Source of the DNA: an uncultured Bacilli bacterium
GTDB taxonomy: Bacteria > Bacillota_I > Bacilli_A > RF39 > UBA660
Length of the DNA: 52,254 nt
Direction: 5' to 3'
Assembly: GCA_934153945.1 (NCBI GenBank)
Contig: CAKPFM010000008.1
Location: 1-52,254 of the forward strand
Positions 32,349 to 41,720 of the stretch are shown here, in pieces. The notes beneath the pieces are model-generated. The model made no database searches, was not told the DNA's origin, and saw only the letters and a list, made by a program, of their open reading frames with translations. Position 1 is the stretch's first letter. The number at the start of each line of letters is the position of its first letter. Made by a program: the position numbers and the translations under genes.

Positions 32349-32930
32349 ATGAAAATAAATAAAGTAGAATTAGTGATAAGTGCAGTTAGAAGAAGTCAAT
32401 ATCCAACTGACAATAAACCTGAATTTTTACTTGTAGGTAGATCTAATGTGGGAAAAAGTAGCTTTATAAATACACTTATTAATCGTAAAAATTTAGCTCG
32501 TACATCATCAAATCCGGGAAAAACACAAACTATAAATTTTTATTTGGTAAATGACGAGTTCTATTTAGTAGATGCTCCAGGATATGGGTTTGCTAATATA
32601 AGTCAAACAAGAAAGAAAAAATTTGGACTTATGATGGAAGACTATTTAACAAATAGAGATGCTTTAAAACAAGTATTTATGTTAATAGATTTTAGACATA
32701 AACCAAGTAAAGATGATAAATTAATGTATGAATTTTTAAAACACTATCAAATTCCAGTAACTATAGTTGCTACAAAAGCAGATAAAGTAGGAATAACAAA
32801 ACAACAAACACAAAGGAATTTAATACTAAATGATTTAGATTTAGTAGTAGGTGATGACTTTGTAATATTCTCAAATATTACAAAAGATGGAAAACATGAT
32901 ATACAAGAAAAAATTGAAAGAATTATTTAG
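32349..32930 (+). CDS. ysxC: ribosome biogenesis GTPase YsxC/EngB
   Basis: The G1 loop is LLVGRSNVGKSSF (about residues 27-39), followed by TSSNPGKTQTINF (switch I), VDAPGYGFA (G3) and ATKADKV (G4), which together define EngB. It is a small GTPase needed for 50S subunit assembly; 193 residues is typical. ATG 32349 follows AAAAGGTG; the in-frame GTG 32340 overlaps that site. It is the first of three co-directional genes leading to der. Confidence 0.96.
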   Translation: MKINKVELVISAVRRSQYPTDNKPEFLLVGRSNVGKSSFINTLINRKNLARTSSNPGKTQTINFYLVNDEFYLVDAPGYGFANISQTRKKKFGLMMEDYLTNRDALKQVFMLIDFRHKPSKDDKLMYEFLKHYQIPVTIVATKADKVGITKQQTQRNLILNDLDLVVGDDFVIFSNITKDGKHDIQEKIERII

Positions 32931-32971
32931 TCAAATATAATATCATTACATATGATAATATAGGTGATGAT

Positions 32972-33418
32972 ATGAAATGTATCATTAATGATGATAAAAT
33001 AATAATATTTTTAGAAAAATACAATAAAAAATATTTAAATGATATAGACTATTTAGAAGATTACTTTAGAAATATATTTTTAAAATTAAAAGAAAAATAT
33101 GATATAAAAATACATGGATTTTGTAATGTAGATGCATATCTAGATGATAATGATATGGTACTTGAAATAGAAGAAGAAAAAGAATTAATTGATTATTATG
33201 AAGACATAATAGATATGAAAATATCAATTCATGAAACTTCTTTTCTATATGAAATATCAAATATATTTAATATTAACAAATATATAAAAAATGAAGTATA
33301 TGTGTATAAAGATAAATTTTACATAGATAAAAAATCACTAAATTTAAATATACTAGAACATTCAAAATTAATATATAAAGATACAGAAAAAATAATAAAT
33401 AAAAAATGGAGGTATTGA
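32972..33418 (+). CDS. unknown 148-residue protein between ysxC and der
   Basis: A small acidic soluble protein, mixed alpha/beta (MKCIINDDKIIIFLEKYNKKY ... IHGFCNVDAYLDDNDMVLEIEEEK). No family recognised. It sits 41 bp after ysxC and ends one base before der's ATG, so it is co-transcribed with two ribosome-assembly GTPases. The ribosome site of der lies within its last codons. A small accessory role in translation is possible but unsupported. Confidence 0.75.
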   Translation: MKCIINDDKIIIFLEKYNKKYLNDIDYLEDYFRNIFLKLKEKYDIKIHGFCNVDAYLDDNDMVLEIEEEKELIDYYEDIIDMKISIHETSFLYEISNIFNINKYIKNEVYVYKDKFYIDKKSLNLNILEHSKLIYKDTEKIINKKWRY

Positions 33419-33419
33419 T

Positions 33420-34736
33420 ATGAAGAAACCAGTTGTCGCATTAGTTGGAACACCAAATGTAGGAAAATCTACACTATTTAATCGTTTAGTTGGTAAAAAA
33501 GTTTCTATTATAGAAGATACCCCAGGAGTTACTAGAGATAGAATATATGGAAATGTAAAATATAGAGACTATCAATTCCACTTGATTGATACAGGTGGTA
33601 TTGATGCTGATAATCAGGAATTTAATCAAGAAATTAAATATCAAGTAGAACTAGCTATAGATGAAGCAGATGTAATAGTATTTATAGTAGATGGAAAAAA
33701 TGGCTTAACAAGTAATGATTATGTAGTTAGAGATATGTTAAGAAAAACATCAAAAAAAGTAATAGTGGCTATAAATAAAATTGACCATAAAAGTTCAAAA
33801 GAAAATATCTATGACTTTTATGTATTAGGATTTGATAACTATATAGAAATAAGTGGAGAACAAAATATAGGTATAACAGATTTATTAGATGAAATAACAA
33901 AAGATTTTAATGAAATACCTGAAGAAGAATATGATGAAAATACAATTAAATTCTCAATAATAGGAAGACCAAATGTCGGAAAAAGTAGTCTAGCAAACGC
34001 TATCTTAAATGAAGATAAACTTATAGTATCAAATGTAGCAGGAACTACAAGAGATTCAGTTGATACTGAATTTACATACCATGGACAAAAATTTGTCGTA
34101 ATAGATACAGCTGGTATGAGAAAAAAAGGTAAAGTATATGAACGTATTGAAAAATACAGTTTACTTAGATCAATGAAAGCAATAGATAGATCTGATGTTT
34201 GTTTAGTTGTAATAAATGCCGAAGAAGGAATAATAGAACATGATAAACATATAGCAGGTTATGCTTTAGAAGCAGGTAAACCTGTAGTAATTGTTGTAAA
34301 TAAATGGGATACAATTGAAAATAAAGATGAACAAATGAAAAAATTTACACAATTAATAAGAAGTGATTTAGCTTTTATTAGTTATGCTCCAATTGTATAT
34401 TTATCAGCTTTAACTAAAAAAAGAATTCATACTTTATTACCAGAAGTAATAAAAGTATATGAAAACTCAAAAATAGAAATAAAAACAAGTGTATTAAATG
34501 ATGTAATAACTGATGCATATAATCTAAATTTACCACCATCATATAAGGGTAAACGTTTAAAAATATATTTTTCAAACCAAGAAGGAACTAAACCTCCAAA
34601 ATTTGTAATAAGAGTAAATTCAAAAGGTTTAATTCATTTCTCATATGAAAGATATTTAGAAAATAAATTAAGAGAATCATTTAATTTAGAAGGAACACCA
34701 ATAATATTGCAATTTAAAAATAAAGGCGAAGAATAG
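33420..34736 (+). CDS. der: ribosome-associated GTPase Der (EngA)
   Basis: Two G domains in tandem are visible: GTPNVGKST near residues 10-18 with DTGGID, and GRPNVGKSS near 182-190 with DTAGMRKKGK. NKID and NKWD are the two G4 motifs. The C-terminal KH-like domain is present (PPSYKGKRLKIYFSNQEG ... GTPIILQFK). Der is essential for 50S maturation. Length 438 is standard. The stop lies inside a GGC/GCC hairpin with a T run. Confidence 0.97.
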   Translation: MKKPVVALVGTPNVGKSTLFNRLVGKKVSIIEDTPGVTRDRIYGNVKYRDYQFHLIDTGGIDADNQEFNQEIKYQVELAIDEADVIVFIVDGKNGLTSNDYVVRDMLRKTSKKVIVAINKIDHKSSKENIYDFYVLGFDNYIEISGEQNIGITDLLDEITKDFNEIPEEEYDENTIKFSIIGRPNVGKSSLANAILNEDKLIVSNVAGTTRDSVDTEFTYHGQKFVVIDTAGMRKKGKVYERIEKYSLLRSMKAIDRSDVCLVVINAEEGIIEHDKHIAGYALEAGKPVVIVVNKWDTIENKDEQMKKFTQLIRSDLAFISYAPIVYLSALTKKRIHTLLPEVIKVYENSKIEIKTSVLNDVITDAYNLNLPPSYKGKRLKIYFSNQEGTKPPKFVIRVNSKGLIHFSYERYLENKLRESFNLEGTPIILQFKNKGEE

Positions 34737-34746
34737 CCTTTTTTTG
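34722..34746 (+). terminator. terminator of the ysxC-der operon
   Basis: AAAGGC and GCCTTT pair over an 8-nt loop, followed by T residues that merge with the next -35 box. Confidence 0.7.
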
Positions 34747-34772
34747 ACAAATAATGAAATTTATGCTATATT
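34744..34772 (+). promoter_or_regulatory. promoter for the MraZ-like gene
   Basis: TTGACA and TATATT with a 17-bp spacer. The -35 box starts within the T tract of the der terminator. Confidence 0.65.
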
Positions 34773-34797
34773 AACGCACATTAAAAGGGAGATTAAT

Positions 34798-35229
34798 ATG
34801 TTTGGAGAAGAAGAAATATTTGGTAATTTTAAAGTATCTATAGATGAAAGAAATAGAATTGTTTTGTCATCTTTTACACATGCTGAAAAGGGTGATAAAA
34901 TAGTCATTCAAAAAGATGAAGATGGACTATTAATATCAAATGAATTAAGAATAATCAAAATAATTGAAGAACTAGAAGAAGCTTTAAAATTTGTAAAAAA
35001 TAGTTCTGAAGGTAAAATTATTAAAGAAAAAATAGATAAATTATGCATTTCAATTTTAGCTAAAAGAGAATGTGATAGACAAAAAAGAATTATTATGCCA
35101 GATAATTTAGTAAATACAAATGATTCAAATAAAATGATGGCAGTTGGATATGGAAAATACATAAAGTTATTTACATTAAAAAAATATAATCAATTGTCTA
35201 ATTATTATATTAACAACTATAAGAAATAA
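34798..35229 (+). CDS. divergent MraZ-like (double SpoVT-AbrB) DNA-binding protein
   Basis: From ATG 34798 (behind AAAAGGGAG) the 143-residue protein has two related segments. The first, NFKVSIDERNRIVLSS-x8-GDKIVIQKDEDGLLIS, matches the MraZ box D-x-K/R-G/N-R-hhhP. The second, ECDRQKRIIMPDNL-x7-NKMMAVGYGKYIKLF, matches the second MraZ half. A 143-residue length equals MraZ. The usual GR dipeptides are degenerate (NR, KR). Normal mraZ heads the division/cell-wall cluster; here it is solitary behind der, so this is probably a paralogue with another target. Confidence 0.65.
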   Translation: MFGEEEIFGNFKVSIDERNRIVLSSFTHAEKGDKIVIQKDEDGLLISNELRIIKIIEELEEALKFVKNSSEGKIIKEKIDKLCISILAKRECDRQKRIIMPDNLVNTNDSNKMMAVGYGKYIKLFTLKKYNQLSNYYINNYKK

Positions 35230-35311
35230 TATTGATGTGTTAAGAAACTGTATAAAATAAAAAGGAATACCTAATTTTGAAGATATAAGCACTGTTTTTA
35301 TATAGATAAAA

Positions 35312-35345
35312 AGTATCAACTGTATAAGTTGGTACTATTTTTATA
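35312..35345 (+). terminator. terminator after the MraZ-like gene
   Basis: AGTATCAACT and AGTTGGTACT form a 10-bp stem (one G:T pair) with ATTTTTATA after it. Confidence 0.65.
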
Positions 35346-35366
35346 TATTAAGAAAGGTTTTTCAAC

Positions 35367-35396
35367 CAAAAAAGCAATTGCTTAAAGTACAATTGC
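35367..35396 (-). terminator. terminator of spoIVA
   Basis: On the minus strand GCAATTG and CAATTGC pair around a loop containing the spoIVA stop, followed by TTTTTT. Confidence 0.65.
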
Positions 35397-36857
35397 AAAT
35401 AAATTACCACTACCTTTATTAACTAACTTAGTAAGTGTTTGAGATAATTTAAATCTAACATTATCAGGCATTAAAGATAACTTAGCTTGAATACCTTCTT
35501 TAACAATAACATCCAAACTTCTACCAAATATTTCACTTTTCCAAATATTATCAGGGCAAGTATCATTATCTTTCATTAAATAATCAATTAATTCTTTACT
35601 TTGAAGTTCAGAACCTATTATTGGTTCAAATGTAGATTCAACATCAACTCTAATCATATGAATAGAAGGCGCTACAGCTTTTAATTTAATACCAAATCTA
35701 CTACCTTGTCTAATGATTTCTGGCTTATCTAACTTCATATCCATAAGACTTGGAGAAGCAACACCATATCCAGTTTGTTTAACCATTTTTAAAGCAGATT
35801 TAATTTGATCATATTCTTCCTTAGCTTCACTATAATCTTGGAATAATTTTAAAAGTTCAGCTTTACTAGTAACATCAATACCAATAATTTCTTTCAAAAC
35901 TTCATTGTATAAATTATCTTTGGCTTCTAAATTAACAGTAACGATACCAGTAGATGCATCTACATTAGAAAGATAAGCTTTTTTAATATATTCACAGTTA
36001 CTGAAATGATTAGTTATAAAATCAATATCTTTTAACTTGTCTATTTCAATAACACTTTCTTTAATTTTATCGATAAATATTTTCTTAAGCCAATTACTTG
36101 GTGATAAAAGAGCTATCCATTCAGGCATATTAACTTTAACTTCTAATACTGGAAATTCATAAAGTGCTTCTTTTAATACTGCATAAATATCTCTATCAGT
36201 CATATTTTCAACATTCATTGGTAAAACAGGAACCCCATAATTTTCTTTTAATTTTTCAGCTAATCTTTCTGTTTCAGGAAGCATAGGATGTGAAGAGTTT
36301 AAAACAACTATAAATGGTTTACCTATTTCTTTTAATTCATTAACAACTCTTTCTTCAGCTTCAACATAATTATTTCTTTCAATTTCAGTAAAAGATCCAT
36401 CAGTAGTTATAACAATACCAATAGAAGAGTGGTCTCTAATTACTTTTTCAGTACCAATTTCAGCAGCTTCTACAAAAGGTATTTCTTCATCATACCAAGG
36501 GCATTTAACCATTCTAGGACCATTTTCATCCTCATAACCTTTACATCCATCAATAACATAACCAACACAATCTACTAATCTAATACTAGATTCAAATTCT
36601 TCAATTTTGATTTTAGCAGCATTACTGGGAACAAATTTAGGTTCTGTTGTCATAATAGTTTTTCCTTGAGCACTTTGAGGTATTTCATCTAATGCTCTTT
36701 TTCTTTCATATTCATCTTCTATATTAGGAACTACTAAGTTTTCAATAACTTTTTTGATAAAAGTTGATTTACCTGTTCTAACAGCTCCAACAATACCTAA
36801 ATAAATATCTCCACCAGTTCTTTCAGTAATGCTTTTAATAATATCTATTTTTTCCAT
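35382..36857 (-). CDS. spoIVA: stage IV sporulation protein A
   Basis: The start MEKIDIIKSITERTGGDIYLGIVGAVRTGKST has the SpoIVA-specific Walker A (G24-x4-GKST to 32). RLVDCVGYVIDGCKGYE and IGIVITTDGSFTEI are the following GTPase-like signatures. The 491-residue length and the hydrophobic C-terminus (NKGSGNLFAIVL) agree with SpoIVA, the ATPase that polymerises on the forespore surface as the coat basement layer. spoVIF and coat genes lie upstream in the same direction. It is strong evidence that the organism forms, or recently formed, endospores. Confidence 0.97.
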   Translation of the reverse strand: MEKIDIIKSITERTGGDIYLGIVGAVRTGKSTFIKKVIENLVVPNIEDEYERKRALDEIPQSAQGKTIMTTEPKFVPSNAAKIKIEEFESSIRLVDCVGYVIDGCKGYEDENGPRMVKCPWYDEEIPFVEAAEIGTEKVIRDHSSIGIVITTDGSFTEIERNNYVEAEERVVNELKEIGKPFIVVLNSSHPMLPETERLAEKLKENYGVPVLPMNVENMTDRDIYAVLKEALYEFPVLEVKVNMPEWIALLSPSNWLKKIFIDKIKESVIEIDKLKDIDFITNHFSNCEYIKKAYLSNVDASTGIVTVNLEAKDNLYNEVLKEIIGIDVTSKAELLKLFQDYSEAKEEYDQIKSALKMVKQTGYGVASPSLMDMKLDKPEIIRQGSRFGIKLKAVAPSIHMIRVDVESTFEPIIGSELQSKELIDYLMKDNDTCPDNIWKSEIFGRSLDVIVKEGIQAKLSLMPDNVRFKLSQTLTKLVNKGSGNLFAIVL

Positions 36858-36935
36858 CTAATCCCTACTTTCATTTCAATTAAATCTATGAATATAAATA
36901 TTAAAATATAACAAAAAAATCTAAATATATAGATT

Positions 36936-37178
36936 TTATATCATTTTATCTAGATTTTTAGGTACTTTATCATTTTGAACTGCTTCAATTATTTTTTGTT
37001 CTTTTTCTTTAGAAACTTCTTTACCAGTTAATTTGCCAAGTTCTTGAATAACTTCCCTTAAAGTTCCTTCATTTTTTAAATCATTTTGTTGAAGCTTTTT
37101 AGCTAAATCTAAGATGTTTTCTTTACTAACATTTGTTTTTTTCTCAATCTTTTTAAAAAAACTATCTGAAAAATTCAT
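36936..37178 (-). CDS. spoVIF: SpoVIF-like sporulation protein
   Basis: The 80-residue protein reads FFKKIEKKTNVSKENILDLAKKLQQNDLKNEGTLREVIQELGKLTGKEVSKEKEQKIIEAVQND, which matches the conserved layout of SpoVIF (stage VI sporulation protein F), needed for coat maturation under GerE control in Bacillus. Length fits. It lies 78 bp upstream of spoIVA in the same direction. A GGGGG ribosome site precedes the start. Confidence 0.85.
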   Translation of the reverse strand: MNFSDSFFKKIEKKTNVSKENILDLAKKLQQNDLKNEGTLREVIQELGKLTGKEVSKEKEQKIIEAVQNDKVPKNLDKMI

Positions 37179-37269
37179 GTTATACCCCCTAAAATAATAT
37201 ATGAATATGTAAAAAATAGGTTAATGTAATTATAAAAAAACTTAGATTTATAAATCTAAATTTTTAAAC

Positions 37270-37587
37270 TTAATCAATACAATTTAAATCTTCTATTTCC
37301 CCATTTAATTTATTGTATTCTTCACTAATTTTACTTGTTTCAGCTTCTTCTAAAGAATACCATCCATATCTAAAAGCAATCTCATATAAATCTCTTTGTA
37401 AATCTTTAATAGTTTCAAACGAATCAAATAATCTTTCATATAAATTTTCATTACTTGCTTCATTCATAGCTATAGTTAGATTAACACTCATGTTTTTTTC
37501 AATTTCAAGTAAAGCTGTTAACATATCTTTATCATTAATTTCAATACCACTAGGTACTTCCATTTTAGGGTTTTCTATTTTAGCCAT
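37270..37587 (-). CDS. CotF-family spore coat protein
   Basis: The 105-residue helical protein (IEINDKDMLTALLEIEKNMSVNLTIAMNEASNENLYERLFDSFETIKDLQRDLYEIAFRYGWYSLEEA) has the DKD-x2-TALLEIEKNM and YG-W-Y-x2-EEA features of CotF-like coat proteins. The ferritin-like helical bundle is usual for the family. A perfect AGGAGG lies before the ATG. It follows another small coat-type gene by 9 bp, so the two form a pair. Confidence 0.85.
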   Translation of the reverse strand: MAKIENPKMEVPSGIEINDKDMLTALLEIEKNMSVNLTIAMNEASNENLYERLFDSFETIKDLQRDLYEIAFRYGWYSLEEAETSKISEEYNKLNGEIEDLNCID

Positions 37588-37596
37588 AATATCCTC

Positions 37597-37794
37597 CTAT
37601 TCTAAAATATCAAGTACATCTTCACATATTTCTCTGTGAATCGCAAATACATCATGAAAAACATCTTTAAGTTCTTGGTTATTAGTAATACTAAAATAAT
37701 TATGAGCTACTTTAGAAGCATTATAATTCCAAGAAAAAATATCAGTTAAATAAGATAAATCTTTAGTAGAAATCATTACAGGTACTTGTTCCAT
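37597..37794 (-). CDS. small CotF-type spore coat protein
   Basis: A 65-residue helical protein with ISTKDLSYLTDIFSWNYNASKVAHNYFSITNNQELKDVF, the pattern of short coat proteins of the CotF/YraD kind (STKD-x-SYL-x-D). AAGGAG lies before the ATG. It is upstream of the larger CotF-family gene in one transcript and probably forms a coat component with it. Confidence 0.8.
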   Translation of the reverse strand: MEQVPVMISTKDLSYLTDIFSWNYNASKVAHNYFSITNNQELKDVFHDVFAIHREICEDVLDILE

Positions 37795-37884
37795 AAAATT
37801 CTCCTTTCAAAATTATAATGTATAAATAATTAACTTTTATTCAAAAGAATAAAAAATTTTGATATAATTGTTAAGGTGATTCAT

Positions 37885-40089
37885 ATGTACGTAAAAGGAA
37901 TATATACAAAACAAATATTTAAAACAGATAAAGGATATATAGTTGGATTATTTAAAATAAAAGAAACAGATCATGAAGAACTAAAAGATTATATAAATAA
38001 AACAATAACTTTTACGGGATATTTTGCTTCCTTAGTAGAAGATGATACCTATATTTTAAAAGGAGAATTAATAGAACATCCAAAATATGGATTACAATAT
38101 AGTGTTTTAGAATATGAAAGAGTATTACCTGAAGATAAAGATGGGATAGTAGCATTCTTAAGTAGTGATTTATTTAAAGGAATAGGTGAAAATCTTGCTA
38201 AAAGTATAGTAGATACACTAGGTAATAATGCGCTAGACTTAATACTACAAAATAAAGAAAATTTACTATTAGTTCCAAAAATGACTATCAAAAAAGCTGA
38301 TACAATATATGATACTTTAAATAAATATGAAGAAAGTCATAAAACAGTAATATATTTATCAGAACTAGGTTTTAATATGAAAGATGCATTAACAATCTAT
38401 AACCTATATAAAGGAGATACAATATATAAAATCGAATATAATATATATAATTTACTAGATGAAATAGATATAGGTTTTTCTAAAATAGATATAATTAGAC
38501 ATAAATTAGATATAGAAGATGATGATGAAAGAAGAATAAAAGCAGGAATATATTACTCACTTAAAAATTTGACATATAAAACAGGAAATACATACTTTAC
38601 TTTAGAGGAAATAGTTATAGAATCATCTAATTTGTTGCATATTAATATATATAGTGAAGATGTATCACTTTATTTAGATGAATTAAGATATCTTAATAAA
38701 ATAAAATTGGATGAAGATAAATACTTTCTAAAAGAAATATATGATGCTGAAATATATGTAAAAGATAAAATAAAATACTTATTAGATAAAGAACAAAATA
38801 GTTATAAAAAACTAGATAAATATTTAGTAGAACTAGAAGAAGAAAATAGAATTGAATACAATATAGAACAAGTAAAAGCAATAAAAAAATCATTAGAAAA
38901 TAATATAACAATTATAACAGGTGGCCCTGGTACAGGAAAAACTACTATTATAAAAGGAATTGTTGATTTATATTCAAGATTAAATAAATATAATTTTGAA
39001 GAAACAGTAAAACATCTAGCTTTATTATCTCCAACTGGAAGAGCAAGTAAAAAAATGAGTGAAGCAACATCATATCCATCTTCCACTATTCATAGATTTT
39101 TAAAATGGAGTAAAGATGATAATAAATTTATGGTAAATGAAAATAATCCTGATTTTAGTGATTTAATTATAATAGATGAAGTTAGTATGATTGATATAGA
39201 ATTATTTGCTTCATTATTAAAAGGTTTAACACAAAATATAAAAATAATACTAGTAGGGGATTATAACCAATTACCAAGTGTTGGTCCAGGAAATTTATTA
39301 AAGGATTTAATAGATAGTGAAGTGATAGATACTATATCTTTAGAAATGATATATAGACAAAGTGAAGATTCATATATTCCAATATTAGCCCATGATATAA
39401 AAAATAATGAAGTAACAGAAGAATTTTTAGAAACAAAAGATGATTATACATTTTTAAAATGTTCTAAAGAAAGTATTGCTAAAAATCTTAAAGATTTATC
39501 ACTTAAATTAGTTAATAAAGGATATGATTATAAATCTGTTCAAATACTAGCTCCTATGTATGCTGGTATAAATGGAATAGATAATCTAAATAAAGAATTA
39601 CAAGATATATATAATCCTAGTGATATAACAAAAAAAGAAATAAAAATGGGAGATATAATATATAGAGAAAATGATAAAATATTACAACTTGTAAATAATC
39701 CAGATGAGAATGTATTTAATGGAGATATTGGAACAATTATAAAAATATTAAATGAAACTGAAAGTGAAAGTAAAAAAACAGAAATATATGTTCAATATGA
39801 TTATGCTTGTGTCAAATATTTACCAAAAGATTTAGTAAAAATAAAGCATGGTTTTGCTATAAGTATTCATAAATCACAAGGTAGTGAATTTGATTTTGTA
39901 ATTATGCCAATATGTATGAGTTATCATAGAATGCTTTATAAAAAATTAATATATACAGGAATTACTAGAGCTAAGAAAAAATTAATACTAATAGGTGAAC
40001 CTAATGCATTTTTAATGAGTATTAATAATCAAAATGAAATAATAAGAAGAACAAATTTAAAAAACATACTTATTTCTATGTATAATTAA
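37885..40089 (+). CDS. recD2: RecD2-type 5'-3' DNA helicase
   Basis: The 734-residue protein begins with the RecD2 N-terminal OB and HhH region (GYFASLVEDDTYILKGELIEHPKYGLQY; LSSDLFKGIGENLAKSIVDTLG). It then has Walker A TGGPGTGKTT (about 346-355), SPTGRAS, the DEVSM Walker B, GDYNQLPSVGPGNLL (motif III), MIYRQ (motif IV) and the C-terminal HGFAISIHKSQGSEFD and YTGITRAKK motifs. RecD2 acts in repair independently of RecBC. ATG 37885 follows AAGGTG and is preferred over GTG 37876. Confidence 0.96.
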   Translation: MYVKGIYTKQIFKTDKGYIVGLFKIKETDHEELKDYINKTITFTGYFASLVEDDTYILKGELIEHPKYGLQYSVLEYERVLPEDKDGIVAFLSSDLFKGIGENLAKSIVDTLGNNALDLILQNKENLLLVPKMTIKKADTIYDTLNKYEESHKTVIYLSELGFNMKDALTIYNLYKGDTIYKIEYNIYNLLDEIDIGFSKIDIIRHKLDIEDDDERRIKAGIYYSLKNLTYKTGNTYFTLEEIVIESSNLLHINIYSEDVSLYLDELRYLNKIKLDEDKYFLKEIYDAEIYVKDKIKYLLDKEQNSYKKLDKYLVELEEENRIEYNIEQVKAIKKSLENNITIITGGPGTGKTTIIKGIVDLYSRLNKYNFEETVKHLALLSPTGRASKKMSEATSYPSSTIHRFLKWSKDDNKFMVNENNPDFSDLIIIDEVSMIDIELFASLLKGLTQNIKIILVGDYNQLPSVGPGNLLKDLIDSEVIDTISLEMIYRQSEDSYIPILAHDIKNNEVTEEFLETKDDYTFLKCSKESIAKNLKDLSLKLVNKGYDYKSVQILAPMYAGINGIDNLNKELQDIYNPSDITKKEIKMGDIIYRENDKILQLVNNPDENVFNGDIGTIIKILNETESESKKTEIYVQYDYACVKYLPKDLVKIKHGFAISIHKSQGSEFDFVIMPICMSYHRMLYKKLIYTGITRAKKKLILIGEPNAFLMSINNQNEIIRRTNLKNILISMYN

Positions 40090-40157
40090 TAAAAACAATA
40101 CTATACTAATAGTGTATGTACATACACATTCATATTTTTTAGCAAGAGGGTGAAATT

Positions 40158-40310
40158 ATGAAAGCAATGAAAGATTTAGCGCTTATGGGTTTAGGTGCAG
40201 GAGCCGTTTTGGCATATCAAAAGTATAGTAAACCAGTTATGAAAAAAATGAATAAACTCATGGATTCAAAGATGAAACAATTAGATAATGCGCTAGAAAA
40301 TATGATGTAG
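40158..40310 (+). CDS. 50-residue small protein (DUF3918-like layout)
   Basis: Hand translation: MKAMKDLALMGLGAGAVLAYQKYSKPVMKKMNKLMDSKMKQLDNALENMM. A short glycine-containing hydrophobic helix (residues 5-20) is followed by a basic amphipathic helix. GAGGGTG lies 6 nt before the ATG and a terminator follows immediately, so it is a genuine small gene. Similar small YtxH/DUF3918-like proteins are found next to helicase or cell-envelope genes; function unknown. Confidence 0.65.
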   Translation: MKAMKDLALMGLGAGAVLAYQKYSKPVMKKMNKLMDSKMKQLDNALENMM

Positions 40311-40312
40311 TT

Positions 40313-40336
40313 AAATCTCCTTAATGGAGATTTTTC
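40313..40336 (+). terminator. terminator after the 50-residue gene
   Basis: AAATCTCC and GGAGATTT pair over a 5-nt loop, followed by TTTC. Confidence 0.65.
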
Positions 40337-40401
40337 TCATTTTAAGGTAAAAATATAGAAATTATAAAATATTTATGTTAAAATTATAAAAGGGTGAGAT
40401 A

Positions 40402-41241
40402 ATGGTTAATAAAGAACAAATAAAAGAAGAAATTAAAAATAGTGTTGACTTTTATAAGAAAAGAATTAAAGAAAGTTTAAAAGATAATGTACAAGATGAT
40501 TACATGTATTTTGCAACTTCAGAATTTGATTTAGATTTAAGAGTACAAGGTTTAACGGTAGAATTTTCAAATTTATTTGATGAAAGTATTGTTGATTATA
40601 AATATAATGGATTAACAAATGAAGTTATAATTAACAAAAAATACTTAAAGAGAGAGGATATTAATCTAAATAATTTATATATGGATATAGCTCTTGATGT
40701 AGCTTATTACAATCCAAAATTAAAATTTAGTGGTTTTGGTAGTGAAAATTATGAGGCATTAAATAAGGGATTTAGGGAAATTTTAGCCAATTGTTTAACA
40801 AAAACAAGTAGAAGTAGTGAATACTTTGAATCAGATGAATATGTATTTGCTAATTTATTAACTAGAATATTTGATTTATCAACATTTTGGCATGCATACC
40901 AAGAAAATGAACCAGATTATTTTAGAGACGAATTAAAGAAAAGAAGTATTGAATTTGGAGAAAAATTTAGTAAAATAAATGAATCTGCTAATAGAAACTA
41001 TAAAGTAAGAAATAATAAAAAGGAACTTAGTTCATTAGATGAAATAGAATATAGAGCATTTGATTTACTATTGTTAGAAAATCCTCCAATAACTATGTTA
41101 GATGAATTTGTAACTAATATGGCATTTTCATCAAAAATATTTAAAGATGAGAAAAAATATCAAAGATTAGATAGATTAAAATTAGATACAGAATATAAAA
41201 ACTATTTAGAAAGTTTAAATTCAAAACAACATACTATGTAA
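40402..41241 (+). CDS. unknown 279-residue soluble protein
   Basis: No membrane segment and no recognised family. Features: VDFYKKRIKESLKDNVQDDYMYFATSEFDLDL at the start, a DIALDVAYYNPKLKFSGFGSENYEALNKGFREILANCL block and an acidic helical C-terminus. A zinc-protease-like HExxH is absent. GGGTGAG precedes the ATG and a terminator follows, so it is monocistronic. Between recD2 and spoVS; the neighbours do not reveal its role. Confidence 0.7.
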   Translation: MVNKEQIKEEIKNSVDFYKKRIKESLKDNVQDDYMYFATSEFDLDLRVQGLTVEFSNLFDESIVDYKYNGLTNEVIINKKYLKREDINLNNLYMDIALDVAYYNPKLKFSGFGSENYEALNKGFREILANCLTKTSRSSEYFESDEYVFANLLTRIFDLSTFWHAYQENEPDYFRDELKKRSIEFGEKFSKINESANRNYKVRNNKKELSSLDEIEYRAFDLLLLENPPITMLDEFVTNMAFSSKIFKDEKKYQRLDRLKLDTEYKNYLESLNSKQHTM

Positions 41242-41268
41242 GAATCATTAATTGGTTCTTTTTTTTTA
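41240..41268 (+). terminator. terminator after the 279-residue gene
   Basis: AAGAATC and GGTTCTT pair (one T:G), followed by a run of T. Confidence 0.7.
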
Positions 41269-41313
41269 TTAAGTACATATATTTAAATTGAAGAAAGGAA
41301 TGATTTAATTATT

Positions 41314-41574
41314 ATGGAAACACTTAAAGTTGGATCAAAATCAAATCCAAATTCAGTAGCTGGAGCTTTAGCAAATGTATTTAGAGAAAAAGGGTCTGTA
41401 GAAATACAAGCAATAGGAGCAGGAGCTTTAAATCAAGCAATAAAAGCAATAGCTATAGCTAGAGGTTTTGTAGCGCCTTCTGGTAAAAATTTGGTATGTA
41501 TCCCAGCATTTACAGATATTGTAATTGAAGGGGACGAAAGAACTGCTATTAAATTAATTGTAGAGGCTAGATAG
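41314..41574 (+). CDS. spoVS: stage V sporulation protein S
   Basis: METLKVGSKSNPNSVAGALANV-x6-GSVEIQAIGAGALNQAIKAIAIARGFVAPSG-x-NLVCIPAFTDI is an almost textbook SpoVS (Alba-like small nucleic-acid-binding fold). Its 86 residues equal the Bacillus protein. SpoVS affects septation and spore maturation; homologues also occur in non-sporulating bacteria. It is monocistronic with a terminator over the stop. Confidence 0.96.
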   Translation: METLKVGSKSNPNSVAGALANVFREKGSVEIQAIGAGALNQAIKAIAIARGFVAPSGKNLVCIPAFTDIVIEGDERTAIKLIVEAR

Positions 41575-41584
41575 CCTTTTTATT
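41564..41584 (+). terminator. terminator of spoVS
   Basis: AGGCT and AGCCT around AGAT, followed by TTTTATTTT. Confidence 0.65.
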
Positions 41585-41696
41585 TTAGTTAAATATTATG
41601 GATTAAAAGATTCTAAATTAACATAAAATTAATTAGAACAATTTTGTACTACATATGTTGAAAATGTAATAGATTTGCACTGCGAAAAAACTTATT

Positions 41697-41720
41697 AAAT
41701 ACCTATTTAGGTATTTTTCT
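41697..41720 (+). terminator. orphan terminator upstream of sufU
   Basis: AAATACCTA and TAGGTATTT form a perfect 9-bp stem followed by TT and C/T. No gene precedes it within 110 bp, so it may end a short unannotated RNA between 41585 and 41720 or catch read-through from spoVS. Confidence 0.55.
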
